A DNA stretch of 64,000 nucleotides from Vulcanococcus sp. (lineage in GTDB: Bacteria; Cyanobacteriota; Cyanobacteriia; PCC-6307; Cyanobiaceae), in the NCBI GenBank assembly GCA_019264575.1, contig JAHUZV010000014.1:1-64000 (forward strand). Reading direction: 5' to 3'. Both the position numbers and the translations under genes were made by a program. Shown piece by piece: positions 17,196 through 26,380 of this stretch. Numbering within the stretch: the first letter of the stretch is position 1; every line of letters starts with the position of its first letter. The notes under the pieces are model-generated. The model had not been told where the DNA came from. It saw nothing but the letters and a program-made list of their open reading frames with translations, and made no database searches.

Positions 17196-18985
17196 GCACC
17201 ATTGCCGTTCTCGGCATGCCCAACACGGGCAAGTCGACCCTGTTCAACCGGCTCACCGGCCACCACGCCCATATCGGCAACTGGCCTGGCCTCACCGTGG
17301 ATCTGATGCAGGCCGAGTTGCAGCTGAGCGGCCGCAACGTGCAGCTCGTCGACCTGCCGGGCATCTATGACCTCCGCGGCCACAGCGACGACGAAGCGGT
17401 GGTGCGCCGTTTCCTCGAGCAAACGCCTGTGGATCTGGTGCTGGTGGTGCTCAATGCCAGCCAGCTCGATCGCCAGCTGCGGCTGGCCCTGCAGGTGCAA
17501 CAGCTGGGCCTGCCGGCCGTAGTGGCCTTGAATATGGCCGATGAGGCAGCGCGCTTCGGGGTGAGCATCAACGCCGAGAGCCTCGGCGCAGCCTTGGGGC
17601 AACCGGTGTTGCCGCTCAGCGCCAAATACCGCCAAGGGCTGGAAACCCTGCAGCACACGCTGCTGGAGCAGCTGGAGGCCGGCCCGATGGCAGCCGTACC
17701 AGAGCAACTGGAAGAGCGGCTCGCCGCTGCAGACGCCGATCTCGAGGGCGCGATGGCCGCGCTGGTGGAGCGAAGCGTCACCCTGCCCGGCCGCTGGCGG
17801 GATAGCCGCAGCCGTCGCCTCGATGCGGTGCTGCTGCATCCCCTGCTCGGGCTGCCGCTGTTTTTCCTGGCGATGGCCCTGATGTTCCAGGGCATCTATG
17901 CGATCGGGGTTCCGGTGCAGGAGGCCCTGGGCGGACTGCTCGATCAGTTCGGCCAGCTGGTGCTCAAGCCCTTGCTGGCACCCCTACCTGCCCTGCTGCA
18001 GGGCTTCTTGCTGGAAGGGCACTACCAAGGGCTCGGCACGGTGATGGCCTTTCTGCCGGTGATCGCCCTGTTTTTCCTGGCGATGGGGGTGGTGGAAGAC
18101 AGCGGCTATCTGTCGCGGGCGGCCTATCTGATGGATGCGTTCATGGAGCGGATTGGCCTTGATGGCCGCAGCTTCGTGCTTTCGCTGATGGGCTTTGGCT
18201 GCAACGTGCCAGCCATCCTCGGCACCCGGGTGATGCGCGATCGCGGGCTCCGACTGCTCTCGATGCTGGTGATCCCCTTTTCGCTGTGCTCCGCCCGGCT
18301 GAACGTGTTTCTGTTCATGGCAGCGGTGTTCTTCCCGCCGCGCATTGGGGGCCTGGTGATCTTCGGGCTGTATCTGATGAGCTGTGTGGCCGCCATGCTC
18401 ACCGCCCTGCTCTTTCGGGGCCGCTTCCCCAGCAACGAGCCGCTCGTACTGGAGCTACCGCCTTATCGCCTGCCCACGGCGGGGCAAATGCTGAGCCGCG
18501 CCTGGAGCGAGGTGAAGCACTTCTGGCTCTGGTCGCGCCGGTTCATCATCTTCGGGGTGGTGGCGGTCTGGCTGCTCAACAACCTGCCGGTGGGTGTGGA
18601 GCCGGCCTCCAGCGCCAGCCTGGCCGGCCAGCTCGGCCGCTTCACCCAACCGCTGCTGGCACCGATCGGTATCAACCCGAAGCTGGCGGTGGCGCTGCTG
18701 TTTGGCTTCATCGCCAAGGAAATCGTGCTGGGAGGCCTGGCTGTGATCTACGGCCAAGCGGATCCAGCGGCACTCAGCCGCGCCATCGCCAGCGATGTGA
18801 GCTGGCCCCAGGCCGTGAGTTTCATGCTCTTCACCCTGCTCTACACGCCCTGCCTGTCCACGGTGGCGGTGATTCGCAGTGAATCCAAAAAGCTGAGCTT
18901 CACGCTGCTGAGCGTGGCTTGGTCGCTGTTGCTGGCCTGGCTGGTGAGCTTTGTGGCTTTTCAAACGATCACGCGCCTGAGCTGA
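17192..18985 (+). CDS. feoB: Ferrous iron transporter FeoB
   Basis: The protein is 597 residues. The N-terminal G domain has G1 GMPNTGKST, switch region GNWPGLTVDL, G3 DLPGIYDL and NMAD for G4. The membrane part holds about eight helices with the two Gate motifs, the first in SLMGFGCNVPAILGTRVM (Cys in the pore) and the second in LLYTPCLSTVAVIRSE. It imports Fe(II) across the inner membrane. At 597 residues it is shorter than E. coli FeoB (773): the helical insert after the G domain is compact and the C-terminal cytoplasmic tail is missing. FeoC is absent. The start is a GTG overlapping feoA. Confidence 0.95.
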   Translation: MSTIAVLGMPNTGKSTLFNRLTGHHAHIGNWPGLTVDLMQAELQLSGRNVQLVDLPGIYDLRGHSDDEAVVRRFLEQTPVDLVLVVLNASQLDRQLRLALQVQQLGLPAVVALNMADEAARFGVSINAESLGAALGQPVLPLSAKYRQGLETLQHTLLEQLEAGPMAAVPEQLEERLAAADADLEGAMAALVERSVTLPGRWRDSRSRRLDAVLLHPLLGLPLFFLAMALMFQGIYAIGVPVQEALGGLLDQFGQLVLKPLLAPLPALLQGFLLEGHYQGLGTVMAFLPVIALFFLAMGVVEDSGYLSRAAYLMDAFMERIGLDGRSFVLSLMGFGCNVPAILGTRVMRDRGLRLLSMLVIPFSLCSARLNVFLFMAAVFFPPRIGGLVIFGLYLMSCVAAMLTALLFRGRFPSNEPLVLELPPYRLPTAGQMLSRAWSEVKHFWLWSRRFIIFGVVAVWLLNNLPVGVEPASSASLAGQLGRFTQPLLAPIGINPKLAVALLFGFIAKEIVLGGLAVIYGQADPAALSRAIASDVSWPQAVSFMLFTLLYTPCLSTVAVIRSESKKLSFTLLSVAWSLLLAWLVSFVAFQTITRLS

Positions 18986-19231
18986 TCAGGTCCAGTTGCC
19001 GCCAAACATGTCGTCGTAACCCTCATAGGGATCGTATTCAGCCCAGCCAGGGCTGGCTTCATCGAAGAGGCCGTAGCGAGCGGCTTCGTCGTCCATCAGC
19101 GTGTTGCCGGTGGGCTCGGTGTTGCAGGTGATGCCACCGCCGCTGGCGGGCTGGCAATCGGTGAACTCCACCCCGGCCTGAACCGGCAGCGCCGCGGCCA
19201 ACACCAGCACCGGAACAAGCCATCGAGTCAT
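18986..19231 (-). CDS. Small secreted acidic protein
   Basis: The protein is 81 residues with a signal peptide (MTRWLVPVLVLAAALPVQAG), two Cys (in TDCQPASGGGITCN) likely joined by a disulphide, and an acidic, aromatic C-terminus (YDPYEGYDDMFGGNW). No family is recognised. It abuts the feoB stop without a gap, so the two are convergent. The composition of the tail could bind metal, but that is only a guess. Confidence 0.6.
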   Translation of the reverse strand: MTRWLVPVLVLAAALPVQAGVEFTDCQPASGGGITCNTEPTGNTLMDDEAARYGLFDEASPGWAEYDPYEGYDDMFGGNWT

Positions 19232-19285
19232 GGACGCCACGCGGGGTGCACTGAGATGATGGCGCCTCCTGTGAGCCTGAGCGCG

Positions 19286-19396
19286 ATGTACACCGACTGG
19301 ACCGCCGTTGCCCTGCTGCTGCTCACCGCGGCTCCGCTGCTTCTGGTGGTGGCCACCACAGCATTCTTCATCTGGCGCCAGAAATCGAAGCGCTGA
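19286..19396 (+). CDS. Very small single-helix membrane protein
   Basis: A 36-residue frame from the ATG at 19286: a short polar start (MYTDWT), one hydrophobic helix (VALLLLTAAPLLLVVATTAF) and a basic tail (IWRQKSKR). The shape is that of small photosystem or cytochrome subunits, but the sequence matches none I know well (PsbM, PsbT, PsaM, PetG, PetN). A GTG at 19271 would add five residues. The last 29 bases overlap the convergent zinc-finger gene. Confidence 0.45.
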   Translation: MYTDWTAVALLLLTAAPLLLVVATTAFFIWRQKSKR

Positions 19397-19619
19397 TATC
19401 GGCGCGGGCCCCACGAGGCCAACGTTTGCAGGGGTCAGCAGCCGGCGGCGCCGCTGGATCCGGCAAACCAAACACGGTTTCATACACGGGGGTCTGGCCT
19501 TGGCCCAGACACTCCAAGCAGGTGCGGTAGCCGGCAGCCTCGGTGCGAAGCACACCACTGCCGCCGCAGCAGCTGCACACACTGCCGTTGGTCTGAGCGC
19601 CTCTCTGGGAGCTGGTCAT
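19368..19619 (-). CDS. Small DnaJ-type zinc-finger-like protein
   Basis: The protein is 83 residues. Two Cys motifs spaced like half of a DnaJ cysteine-rich domain are seen: CSCCGGSGVLRTEA and YRTCLECLGQGQ, the CxxCxGxG pattern in both cases. Small proteins of this kind in phototrophs (BSD2-like and others) act as chaperones or thiol-disulphide helpers; the exact function here is unknown. The C-terminal third is Pro/Ala/Arg-rich and overlaps the convergent mini gene. The start is the ATG at 19617-19619. Confidence 0.6.
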   Translation of the reverse strand: MTSSQRGAQTNGSVCSCCGGSGVLRTEAAGYRTCLECLGQGQTPVYETVFGLPDPAAPPAADPCKRWPRGARADISASISGAR

Positions 19620-19690
19620 CGTGGATCGTTCCGTTGACGATCACTCTGGGGAGTTTTCAGCCGTTTGATCCCGAAGGCTTCCTTAAGCCT

Positions 19691-20626
19691 TCAGGCCCGC
19701 CTGGCGAGCACGGCTTGAAGCCGATCCAGGCTGCACTCCTGCAGTAATTCAGCGCTGCTGAGGCGGATGCCGGGCGGAACCAGCTGCACGCTCGCCGCCA
19801 TCAGCCCCACCACCGCGGCGGCATCGAGGCCCTGCTCGGCCAGGGTCTCCAGCCCCAAGCCACCATCACGCTTCGATAGGCGCTGACCCTGCTCATCCAG
19901 CCACAGCGGCAAATGCCAGTACTGCGGCGGTGAGCCATCCAGTTCACGCATCACCGCCACCTGCGGGCCCGTGGCAGCCCAGAGATCGCAACCGCGCACC
20001 ACATCGGTGATGCCCAGGGCCAGCTCATCCACCGCCGTGGCCAGGTGATACGCGAGGAAGCCATCGGCGCGGCGCAGCACCACATCGCCCACCTCGGTGT
20101 CCGCCGCCAGGCTGCCGCGCTCGGCCAGCTGCTCAGACCAGCCCAGCACACCAGGCCTGAGCCTCAGGCGCCAGCTAGGCAGCCGCCCCTGCTGCAATCC
20201 CCAGCCGCTGGCGCGATCGCGGCAAAAGCCTGGATACACCGCTGCGGCGCCGTGGGGGGCTGATACATCCGCCAACATCCGGCGACTGCAGCGGCAGGGG
20301 TAGAGCCGGCCGCTGCGGCGCAGCGCCGAGAGCACCGAGGCGTAGAGGCCGCGGCGCTCGCTCTGGCGGATCAGGGGCCCATCCCACTGCAGCCCGAGGC
20401 AGCGCAGATCGCTGAGGATCGCTTCCTCAGCGCCGGGTCGATTGCGGGGTGTATCGAGATCATCGATCCGCAGCAACCACTCGCCGCCCTGCAGCCGGGT
20501 GATCAGCCACGAGAGCAGGGCCGTGCGCAGGTTGCCCAGATGCAGGCAACCGGTGGGCGATGGCGCATAACGCCCCCGGTTGCCGCGGCGGCAGGCAAGC
20601 TGGCGCTGCAGATGCTCGGGCAACAC
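19691..20626 (-). CDS. gluQ: Glutamyl-Q tRNA(Asp) synthetase
   Basis: The protein is about 311 residues and is a glutamyl-tRNA synthetase catalytic domain without the anticodon-binding half. It attaches glutamate to queuosine in tRNA(Asp). The HIGH-like motif is APSPTGCLHLGNLRTALLSW, the KMSKS-like loop is RLSKRDGG, and the zinc site is C-x-C in PCRCSRR with the later YPGFCRD. The start is uncertain: the family normally begins just before GRYAPSPTG. I give GTG 20626; the open frame reaches a TTG at 20671. Confidence 0.88.
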   Translation of the reverse strand: MLPEHLQRQLACRRGNRGRYAPSPTGCLHLGNLRTALLSWLITRLQGGEWLLRIDDLDTPRNRPGAEEAILSDLRCLGLQWDGPLIRQSERRGLYASVLSALRRSGRLYPCRCSRRMLADVSAPHGAAAVYPGFCRDRASGWGLQQGRLPSWRLRLRPGVLGWSEQLAERGSLAADTEVGDVVLRRADGFLAYHLATAVDELALGITDVVRGCDLWAATGPQVAVMRELDGSPPQYWHLPLWLDEQGQRLSKRDGGLGLETLAEQGLDAAAVVGLMAASVQLVPPGIRLSSAELLQECSLDRLQAVLARRA

Positions 20627-20676
20627 AGGGGTTGGGCGCTCAGCGCAGGGCTCTTCAGCATCCCGCACCAAGGCAT

Positions 20677-20700
20677 AAAAAAGGCGGTCTTTAGACCGCC
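20677..20700 (-). terminator. Rho-independent terminator after the HU gene
   Basis: On the minus strand the arms GGCGGTCT and AGACCGCC form an 8-bp stem with a 2-base loop, followed by six T. It lies 25 bases past the HU stop codon. Confidence 0.88.
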
Positions 20701-20725
20701 CGATCGGCAGGAGGAGCAGTGGCGA

Positions 20726-21001
20726 TCAGCCCTGCACGCGGTCCTTGAACAGCTTGCCGGCGGTGAAGGCAGGCACGCGCTTGGCGGGAATCTTGATCTT
20801 GTCGCCGGTCTTGGGGTTCAGACCCTGACGGGCGGAGCGCTCGCGGGGCTCGAAGGAGCCGAAGCCAAGGATCGACACTTTCTTGCCTTCCACCACCGAA
20901 TCAATGATGGTGTCGATGGCGGCATCCACCACCTGGGCCACGTCGGTTTTGGTCAGCTCGGTGCGGGCGGCAACGAGGTTGACGAGATCAGCTTTGTTCA
21001 T
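20726..21001 (-). CDS. hup: DNA-binding protein HU
   Basis: The protein is 91 residues, the usual length of HU. MNKADLVNLVAARTELTKTD opens the helical dimer part; VSILGFGSFEPRERSARQG and NPKTGDKIKIPAKRVPAF are the beta arm that inserts in the minor groove, with the conserved Pro in KIPAKRVP; it ends in AGKLFKDRVQG. HU bends and compacts DNA as a dimer. It is monocistronic with its own terminator. Confidence 0.96.
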   Translation of the reverse strand: MNKADLVNLVAARTELTKTDVAQVVDAAIDTIIDSVVEGKKVSILGFGSFEPRERSARQGLNPKTGDKIKIPAKRVPAFTAGKLFKDRVQG

Positions 21002-21185
21002 CGGAATGGGGGGAAAGCCTCTGGGTCAGTAGCAGCCGGGCGGCTCGGGAACACCGACCGCCACTGGGTTCAGCGCGCCAATGGTATGGGTGTTGGCAAG
21101 GCCCGGCAACCATCGGAGCCCTTCTGCAGCCACGGTTTTGCCACTTTTGTGACCGAGTGACCACATCTGCAGGGTCGATCGAGCC

Positions 21186-21875
21186 TCAAACGGGCTGCTG
21201 CGCAGCCAGGGCAACGAGGTCGAGCTGATCCAGCAGCGCCCGTGCTGATGGCACCAGCGCCTCACCCCGCAATGCCCCCAATCCGGCGCCACTCGCCAGC
21301 CACTGCGGCTGCTCCGGCGGTAGCCAGGCGCGCAGCTGCTCCAGGCTGCGCAGCCAGCGCCCCCAATGAAAGCTGCGGCGTGTGCGCAGCGGCCCGGCCT
21401 GGCCAGGCGCCAGGGGGCTCAAAAGCCGGCCGCAAAACAAAATCCCCGCCTGCTCCGCCAGCAACACTGCGGTTCCGGGGCTGGGGCCAGGGGTCCACAA
21501 CAGCCGCAGCCCAGGCTCCAGCTCCGCCTGCTCGGCAAAGCCGATCAGCTGTTGCGCTCCGGGCAGCAGATAGGCCTCCTGCTCCTGCACATGCACGGGC
21601 CAGCCCAGAGCCTCCTGAAACCGGCGCAGGCGGCCATGGCCCTCGCGGCCAGTGAGCACGATGCGACCCGCCGGCTGCTGCTGCAGAAAAGCCAGGTTGG
21701 CGTCGTTGAAGGCGGGGCAATCAATCAGCACGCCGGAGCCATCCGCCGCCGAGGGCTCCAGCCACCAGGAGCTGCCGCCCTGGGTGTCGCGGTTGGGGGC
21801 AAACAACCAGAGCCCCTCCTGAACCTGGCGAGGCGGGCGCCCAGCAGCTGTGGGTTGTGCTTGGAGCCGTGACAT
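21186..21875 (-). CDS. Metallo-beta-lactamase-fold protein with degenerate metal site
   Basis: The protein is 229 residues. The order of segments follows the MBL fold: GVLIDCPAFNDANLAFLQQQ, RIVLTGREGHGRLRRFQEAL where HxHxDH would be expected, the LRLLWTPGPSPGTAVLLAE stretch, and AGILFCGRLLSP. The first motif has kept only one His and an Arg-Glu pair, and the Asp of the third ligand region is Cys (FCGRLL). It is probably not a hydrolase in the usual sense. The start (ATG 21873-21875) faces glgX. Confidence 0.65.
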   Translation of the reverse strand: MSRLQAQPTAAGRPPRQVQEGLWLFAPNRDTQGGSSWWLEPSAADGSGVLIDCPAFNDANLAFLQQQPAGRIVLTGREGHGRLRRFQEALGWPVHVQEQEAYLLPGAQQLIGFAEQAELEPGLRLLWTPGPSPGTAVLLAEQAGILFCGRLLSPLAPGQAGPLRTRRSFHWGRWLRSLEQLRAWLPPEQPQWLASGAGLGALRGEALVPSARALLDQLDLVALAAQQPV

Positions 21876-21931
21876 CGGGGGGCAAGACCCGCAGACAACA
21901 CCTAGCTTGTGGCAGCGGCCTCCAGGCTCCG

Positions 21932-24010
21932 GTGCGCACGATCCGACTGGGACAACCCTGGCCCTTGGGGTCGAGCGCCACTGAACAGGGCGTGAACTTT
22001 GCGCTGGTGGCGCCGATGGCCACCCGCGTTGAGCTGTTGCTCTTCGCGGCGGGCAATGCGCCAGAACCCGAGCAGGTGGTGGAGCTCGACCATCGCCACC
22101 GCTCAGGCGACATCTGGCATGTGGAGGTGAGCGGCGTCGGCATCGGCTGCTGCTACGCCTACCGGGTGTTCGGCCCGCTGCTGCCTGGCCGCCACGGCTT
22201 CAATCCCTCCAAGCTGCTGCTCGACCCCTGCGCACGAGCGATCACCGGCTGGGATGTCTACCGCCGGGTTGACGCCGTTGGGGCGATGCCGAACACCTCC
22301 AGCTGCCTTAAGGGGGTGGTGACGGAGCGCGACCGCTTTGATTTCCGCGCCGCGCCGCGGCCGCGCCACAGCTGGCAGCGCACGGTGATCTACGAGCTGC
22401 ATGTGGGGGGCTTCAGCCGCGGCCCCGGCAGCCCGGTGAGCGAAGCCGCGCAAGGCACCTATCTGGGGCTGATCGAAGCGATTCCCTATCTCAAAGAACT
22501 GGGCATCACCACGGTGGAGCTGCTGCCGGTGATGGCCTTCGACCCGCACGATGCCCCCGCGGGACGGCTCAACTACTGGGGTTACAGCCCCTTGAGCTGG
22601 TTGGCGCCTCACCACGCCTACCAGCAGGGCGATGACCCGCTGCAGATTCGCCACCAGGTGCGGCAGCTGGTGACGGCCTGCCACCACGCCGGCCTGGAGG
22701 TACTGGTGGATGTGGTCTACAACCACACCTGTGAAGGCAACCAGGCCGGGCCCACCCTGAGCTGGCGCGGCATCGATGACCGCAATTACTACCACCAGAA
22801 CGCCAAGGGCGATTACCTCGATGTGAGCGGCTGCGGCAACTCGATCGCCGCCAACCGGCCCCATTCGCGGCGGTTGATCCTCGAATCGATGCGCTGCTGG
22901 GCTCTGGAGCTGGGGGTGGATGGTTTCCGCTTCGATCTCGGCATTGCCCTCAGCCGCGGCGAAGAGCTCGCCCCCCTCGATCACCCGCCCCTGTTTGAAG
23001 AGATCGAGGCGGATCCCGAACTCGCCGATCTCAAGTTGGTGAGTGAACCTTGGGACTGCGGCGGCCTCTACCGCCTGGCCGATTTCCCCTCAAGGCGTGT
23101 CGGTGCCTGGAACGGCCGCTTTCGCGATGACGTGCGCCGCTTCTGGAAGGGCGATGAGAAGAGCTGCTGGCCCATGGGCCAGCGCCTGGCCGGCAACCCG
23201 GATCTGTTCGGCGGCCAGCCAGCGCTGCTGGGCCGCAGCATCAACTTCCTCACCGCCCACGACGGCTTCACCCTGGCGGATCTGGTGAGCTACAGCCAGA
23301 AGCACAACCTGGCCAACGGCGAAGACAACCGCGACGGTGATAACCACAACAACAACTGGAATCACGGCGCCGAAGGGCCCAGCACCGATGCGGCTGTCAC
23401 CACCCTGCGCAACCGCCAACTGCGCAACCTGCTGAGCTCACTGCTGCTCAGCCCAGGGGTGCCGATGCTGCTGATGGGCGACGAGGTGCGCCGCAGCCAG
23501 GGGGGCAACAACAACGCCTGGTGCCAAAACAACGTGCTGGGTTGGATGCACTGGCAGCCCGATGCCGACGATCAAGCCCTACGGCTGTTCGTGCAGCGGC
23601 TGATCCATCTGCGCCACCACCTGGCCGACCTGCTCAACCCTGAGATCCCTCACCCCGAAGCGGGTAAGGCCCTGCGCTTCGATCAAGCCGGCCATCTCAC
23701 CCGCCAGTGGGATGGCGTGAAGCTGAGCCAGCCGGATTGGGCCGCTTGGTCGCACACCCTGGCCTGGAGCCTGAACGACCGCGAGCACGGCCCGCTGATC
23801 TGGTGCGGCATGAATGCCTATCACGAGGATCTGAGCTTCGAGATCCCCAGCTGCAACAGCGGCTGGAAGCGGGTGATCGACACCCATCAACCCAGCGGTG
23901 AGGATCTGCCGGCCGAAGCCCCCTCGATCTCAGGCGACAGCGTCGCCATGGGAAGCCGCAGCTTGGTGCTGCTGTTGGCCGCCCCCTTGATGGAGGGTCA
24001 TCAGCTGTAA
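21932..24010 (+). CDS. glgX: Glycogen debranching enzyme (isoamylase, GH13)
   Basis: The protein is about 692 residues. It hydrolyses alpha-1,6 branches of glycogen during mobilisation. The N-terminal CBM48 domain reads WPLGSSATEQGVNFALVAP; the GH13 barrel has VLVDVVYNHTCEG (region I), GFRFDLGIAL (region II, nucleophile Asp), LVSEPWDCGG (region III, acid Glu) and FLTAHDGFTLADLVSY (region IV), with the isoamylase-type RDGDNHNNNWNHG loop. The GTG at 21932 fits family starts; GTG codons at 21857 and 21869 would overlap the divergent gene. It is followed immediately by tRNA-Gly on the other strand. Confidence 0.93.
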   Translation: MRTIRLGQPWPLGSSATEQGVNFALVAPMATRVELLLFAAGNAPEPEQVVELDHRHRSGDIWHVEVSGVGIGCCYAYRVFGPLLPGRHGFNPSKLLLDPCARAITGWDVYRRVDAVGAMPNTSSCLKGVVTERDRFDFRAAPRPRHSWQRTVIYELHVGGFSRGPGSPVSEAAQGTYLGLIEAIPYLKELGITTVELLPVMAFDPHDAPAGRLNYWGYSPLSWLAPHHAYQQGDDPLQIRHQVRQLVTACHHAGLEVLVDVVYNHTCEGNQAGPTLSWRGIDDRNYYHQNAKGDYLDVSGCGNSIAANRPHSRRLILESMRCWALELGVDGFRFDLGIALSRGEELAPLDHPPLFEEIEADPELADLKLVSEPWDCGGLYRLADFPSRRVGAWNGRFRDDVRRFWKGDEKSCWPMGQRLAGNPDLFGGQPALLGRSINFLTAHDGFTLADLVSYSQKHNLANGEDNRDGDNHNNNWNHGAEGPSTDAAVTTLRNRQLRNLLSSLLLSPGVPMLLMGDEVRRSQGGNNNAWCQNNVLGWMHWQPDADDQALRLFVQRLIHLRHHLADLLNPEIPHPEAGKALRFDQAGHLTRQWDGVKLSQPDWAAWSHTLAWSLNDREHGPLIWCGMNAYHEDLSFEIPSCNSGWKRVIDTHQPSGEDLPAEAPSISGDSVAMGSRSLVLLLAAPLMEGHQL

Positions 24011-24080
<70 letters not shown>

Positions 24081-24174
24081 GGCAGTACAAACGCATCAAG
24101 CGTTGGCGCTGGGCCCGCGTGCCATGGAATTCACGCCGGCTGCAGCATTATGACCTGCGTTCGGATCAGACCTT

Positions 24175-25587
24175 TTGTCCGCTGCGTCTCCAGCCGCCCC
24201 AGCCGCACCGTTTGATGCGGCGAGCCTGCGAGGCCTGGCGCGGTTGCGGCTTCTGGTGGCCTATGGCCTGGGCGATGCCGGCACAGGCATGGCCGCCTCT
24301 CTGATCGGCTTCTACCTCTTCATCTTCTATACGGCCGCCGCCGGCTTGCCGGCCTGGATGGCAGGGCTGGTGCTGATGCTGGCCCGCCTCTGGGATGCAG
24401 TGAACGACCCGGTGGTGGGCTGGCTGAGCGACAAAACCACCAGCCGCTGGGGGCCGCGCCTGCCCTGGCTGGTGGGAAGCGCCCTCCCCCTCGGGGTGGC
24501 GATGGCCCTGATGTGGTGGCTGCCGCCGGGCAGCGAATGGGTGCGCTTCTGGGTGTTCGTGGCCATCTCGGTGCTGGCCAACAGCCTTTACACCTGCGTC
24601 AACCTCCCGTATGCGGCCCTGGCCGCCGAGCTCACCACGGATGTTTCGCTGCGCACGCGGCTGAACATGGCCCGATTCACCGGCTCGATCACCGCGGGGC
24701 TGGTGGGCATCGTGCTGGGGGCACTGCTGCTGCGCGATCACCAGAACCCCATCAGCTACTGGCGGATGGGAGTGCTTTCCGGCCTGATCATCCTGGTGTG
24801 CACGCTGCTCTGCGCCTGGGGCATCGCCCCCTCAGCCCGCCATTGCCAACAGCCCGAGGCCCAGAAGGGCACCACGCGCCGCCTGATCAAACGGGTGCGC
24901 AGCAACGGGCGGTTCATGAAAGTGCTGGGCCTCTATCTGCTGCTCTGGTGTGCGCTGCAGATCATGCAAACCGCCGCGCTGATCTTCCTGCCCGTGGTGA
25001 TGCACGTGCCGGAGGGCTGGAGCAACTGGATCCTGCTGCCCTTCCAGATCAGCACCCTCGTGGGCCTGCAGCTGTGGACCTCGGTGTCGCACCGCCAGGG
25101 CCGCATCCGCGCCCTCCAATGGGGCAGTGGCCTCTGGGTGGCCGGCTGCATCGCGGCGATGCTGCTGGCCCCGCTCGATGAAACGATCAGCCCGCTCGGT
25201 TCAGCGGGCAATGGGCTGCGCCTGGCCTTGCTGCTCGGCGCCATCCTGCTGGTGGGCCTCGGCGCCTCCACCGCCTACCTGATCCCTTGGGCCCTGCTGC
25301 CCGATGCCATCGATGCCGACCCGGAGAAACCGGCAGGCCAATACAGCGCCTGGATGGTGTTCACCCAGAAGATCTGCATCAGCTTTGCCCTCTTCTTCTT
25401 CGGCAACCTGATGAGCCTCAGCGGCTATGTGGCGTCCCGCGGCATGCTGCAGCCCGATAGCGCCCTGGTGGCGATCCGGCTGTGTATGGGCATCATTCCT
25501 GCAGTTCTGGTGGTCCTGGGCCTGGTGGTGATGCGCCGCTGGCCTGAGAGAGGGCTGCATCTGCAGCACCACCCCAGCGCCAGCTGA
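24175..25587 (+). CDS. GPH/MelB-type sugar-cation symporter (major facilitator superfamily)
   Basis: The protein is 470 residues with about twelve hydrophobic helices. The N-terminal half has GDAGTGMAASLIGFYLFIFY and LWDAVNDPVVGWLSDKT, then RWGPRLPWLVGSALPLG; the DAxxDPxxGxxSDRT and RxGRRRP motifs are signatures of glycoside-pentoside-hexuronide symporters. It also has VNLPYAALAAELTTD and, in the second half, IPWALLPDAIDADPEKPAGQ, where the Asp residues fit the cation or sugar site. The substrate is unknown. The start is a TTG at 24175; no better start is seen upstream of the first helix. Confidence 0.85.
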   Translation: MSAASPAAPAAPFDAASLRGLARLRLLVAYGLGDAGTGMAASLIGFYLFIFYTAAAGLPAWMAGLVLMLARLWDAVNDPVVGWLSDKTTSRWGPRLPWLVGSALPLGVAMALMWWLPPGSEWVRFWVFVAISVLANSLYTCVNLPYAALAAELTTDVSLRTRLNMARFTGSITAGLVGIVLGALLLRDHQNPISYWRMGVLSGLIILVCTLLCAWGIAPSARHCQQPEAQKGTTRRLIKRVRSNGRFMKVLGLYLLLWCALQIMQTAALIFLPVVMHVPEGWSNWILLPFQISTLVGLQLWTSVSHRQGRIRALQWGSGLWVAGCIAAMLLAPLDETISPLGSAGNGLRLALLLGAILLVGLGASTAYLIPWALLPDAIDADPEKPAGQYSAWMVFTQKICISFALFFFGNLMSLSGYVASRGMLQPDSALVAIRLCMGIIPAVLVVLGLVVMRRWPERGLHLQHHPSAS

Positions 25588-25597
25588 ACCACTCCTG

Positions 25598-26380
25598 ATG
25601 TCTGTGATGCCCCGCCGCCGCGTTCCCACCTGGCTTCGCCCCCGCTGGCTGATCCGCCTGGGCGAAAGCTGCCTGATCGGCGGTCAGGCCCTGGCCGCTC
25701 TGGCCAAAGGCCAGGTGGGGATCAACGATCTGATGGTGGAGCTGATGGAGGCCGGCCCAGGCAGCTTCCTGATCGTGATCATCACCGGCCTGGCGGCCGG
25801 CACCGTGTTCAACATCCAGGCCGCCTCCGAACTTGTGAAGCAGGGGGCCGGCGCCACGGTGGGCGGCATCCTTGCCCTTGGCCTGGCCCGCGAGATCGCC
25901 CCGATCCTCACCGCCACCCTGGTGACGGGCAAGGTGGCCACGGCCTACGCCGCCCAGCTCGGCACCATGAAGGTGACCGAGCAGATCGATGCGATCACCA
26001 TGCTGCGCACCGATCCCGTGCAGTACCTGGTAGTGCCACGGGTGCTGGCGATGTTGATCATGACCCCGGTGCAGTGCCTGGCGTTCTTCGCGGTGGCGAT
26101 GTGGTCGGGTCAGGTGAGCAGCACATTGCTCTATCAAATTCCGCCATCGGTGTTCTGGAACTCCGTGCGCACCTGGATGGAGCCCTCGGATCTGCCGGCC
26201 ATGCTGCTCAAGGCGGTGGTGTTCGGCCTGCAGATCGCGGTGATCTCCTGCGGCTGGGGCCTCACCACTCGCGGCGGCCCCAAGGAAGTGGGCACCAGCA
26301 CCACCGGGGCGGTTGTGATGATTCTGGTCACCGTGTCGCTGATGGATGTGGTGCTCACCCAACTGCTGTTCGGCCAATGA
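25598..26380 (+). CDS. mlaE: MlaE-family lipid ABC transporter permease
   Basis: The protein is 260 residues with five to six hydrophobic helices. Family segments are visible: GLAAGTVFNIQAASELVKQG, ALGLAREIAPILTATLVTGK, AAQLGTMKVTEQIDAITML and YLVVPRVLAMLIMTPVQCL. It is the permease of a complex that moves phospholipids between membranes; in plants and cyanobacteria the counterpart is the TGD1 lipid transporter. ATPase (MlaF) and MCE (MlaD) partners are not in the window. It starts a four-gene overlapping operon ending in plsY. Confidence 0.92.
   Translation: MSVMPRRRVPTWLRPRWLIRLGESCLIGGQALAALAKGQVGINDLMVELMEAGPGSFLIVIITGLAAGTVFNIQAASELVKQGAGATVGGILALGLAREIAPILTATLVTGKVATAYAAQLGTMKVTEQIDAITMLRTDPVQYLVVPRVLAMLIMTPVQCLAFFAVAMWSGQVSSTLLYQIPPSVFWNSVRTWMEPSDLPAMLLKAVVFGLQIAVISCGWGLTTRGGPKEVGTSTTGAVVMILVTVSLMDVVLTQLLFGQ

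Noticed and set aside
22103..22984. A 293-codon minus-strand frame
   Set aside because: Antisense to the glgX catalytic domain, which has all four GH13 regions.
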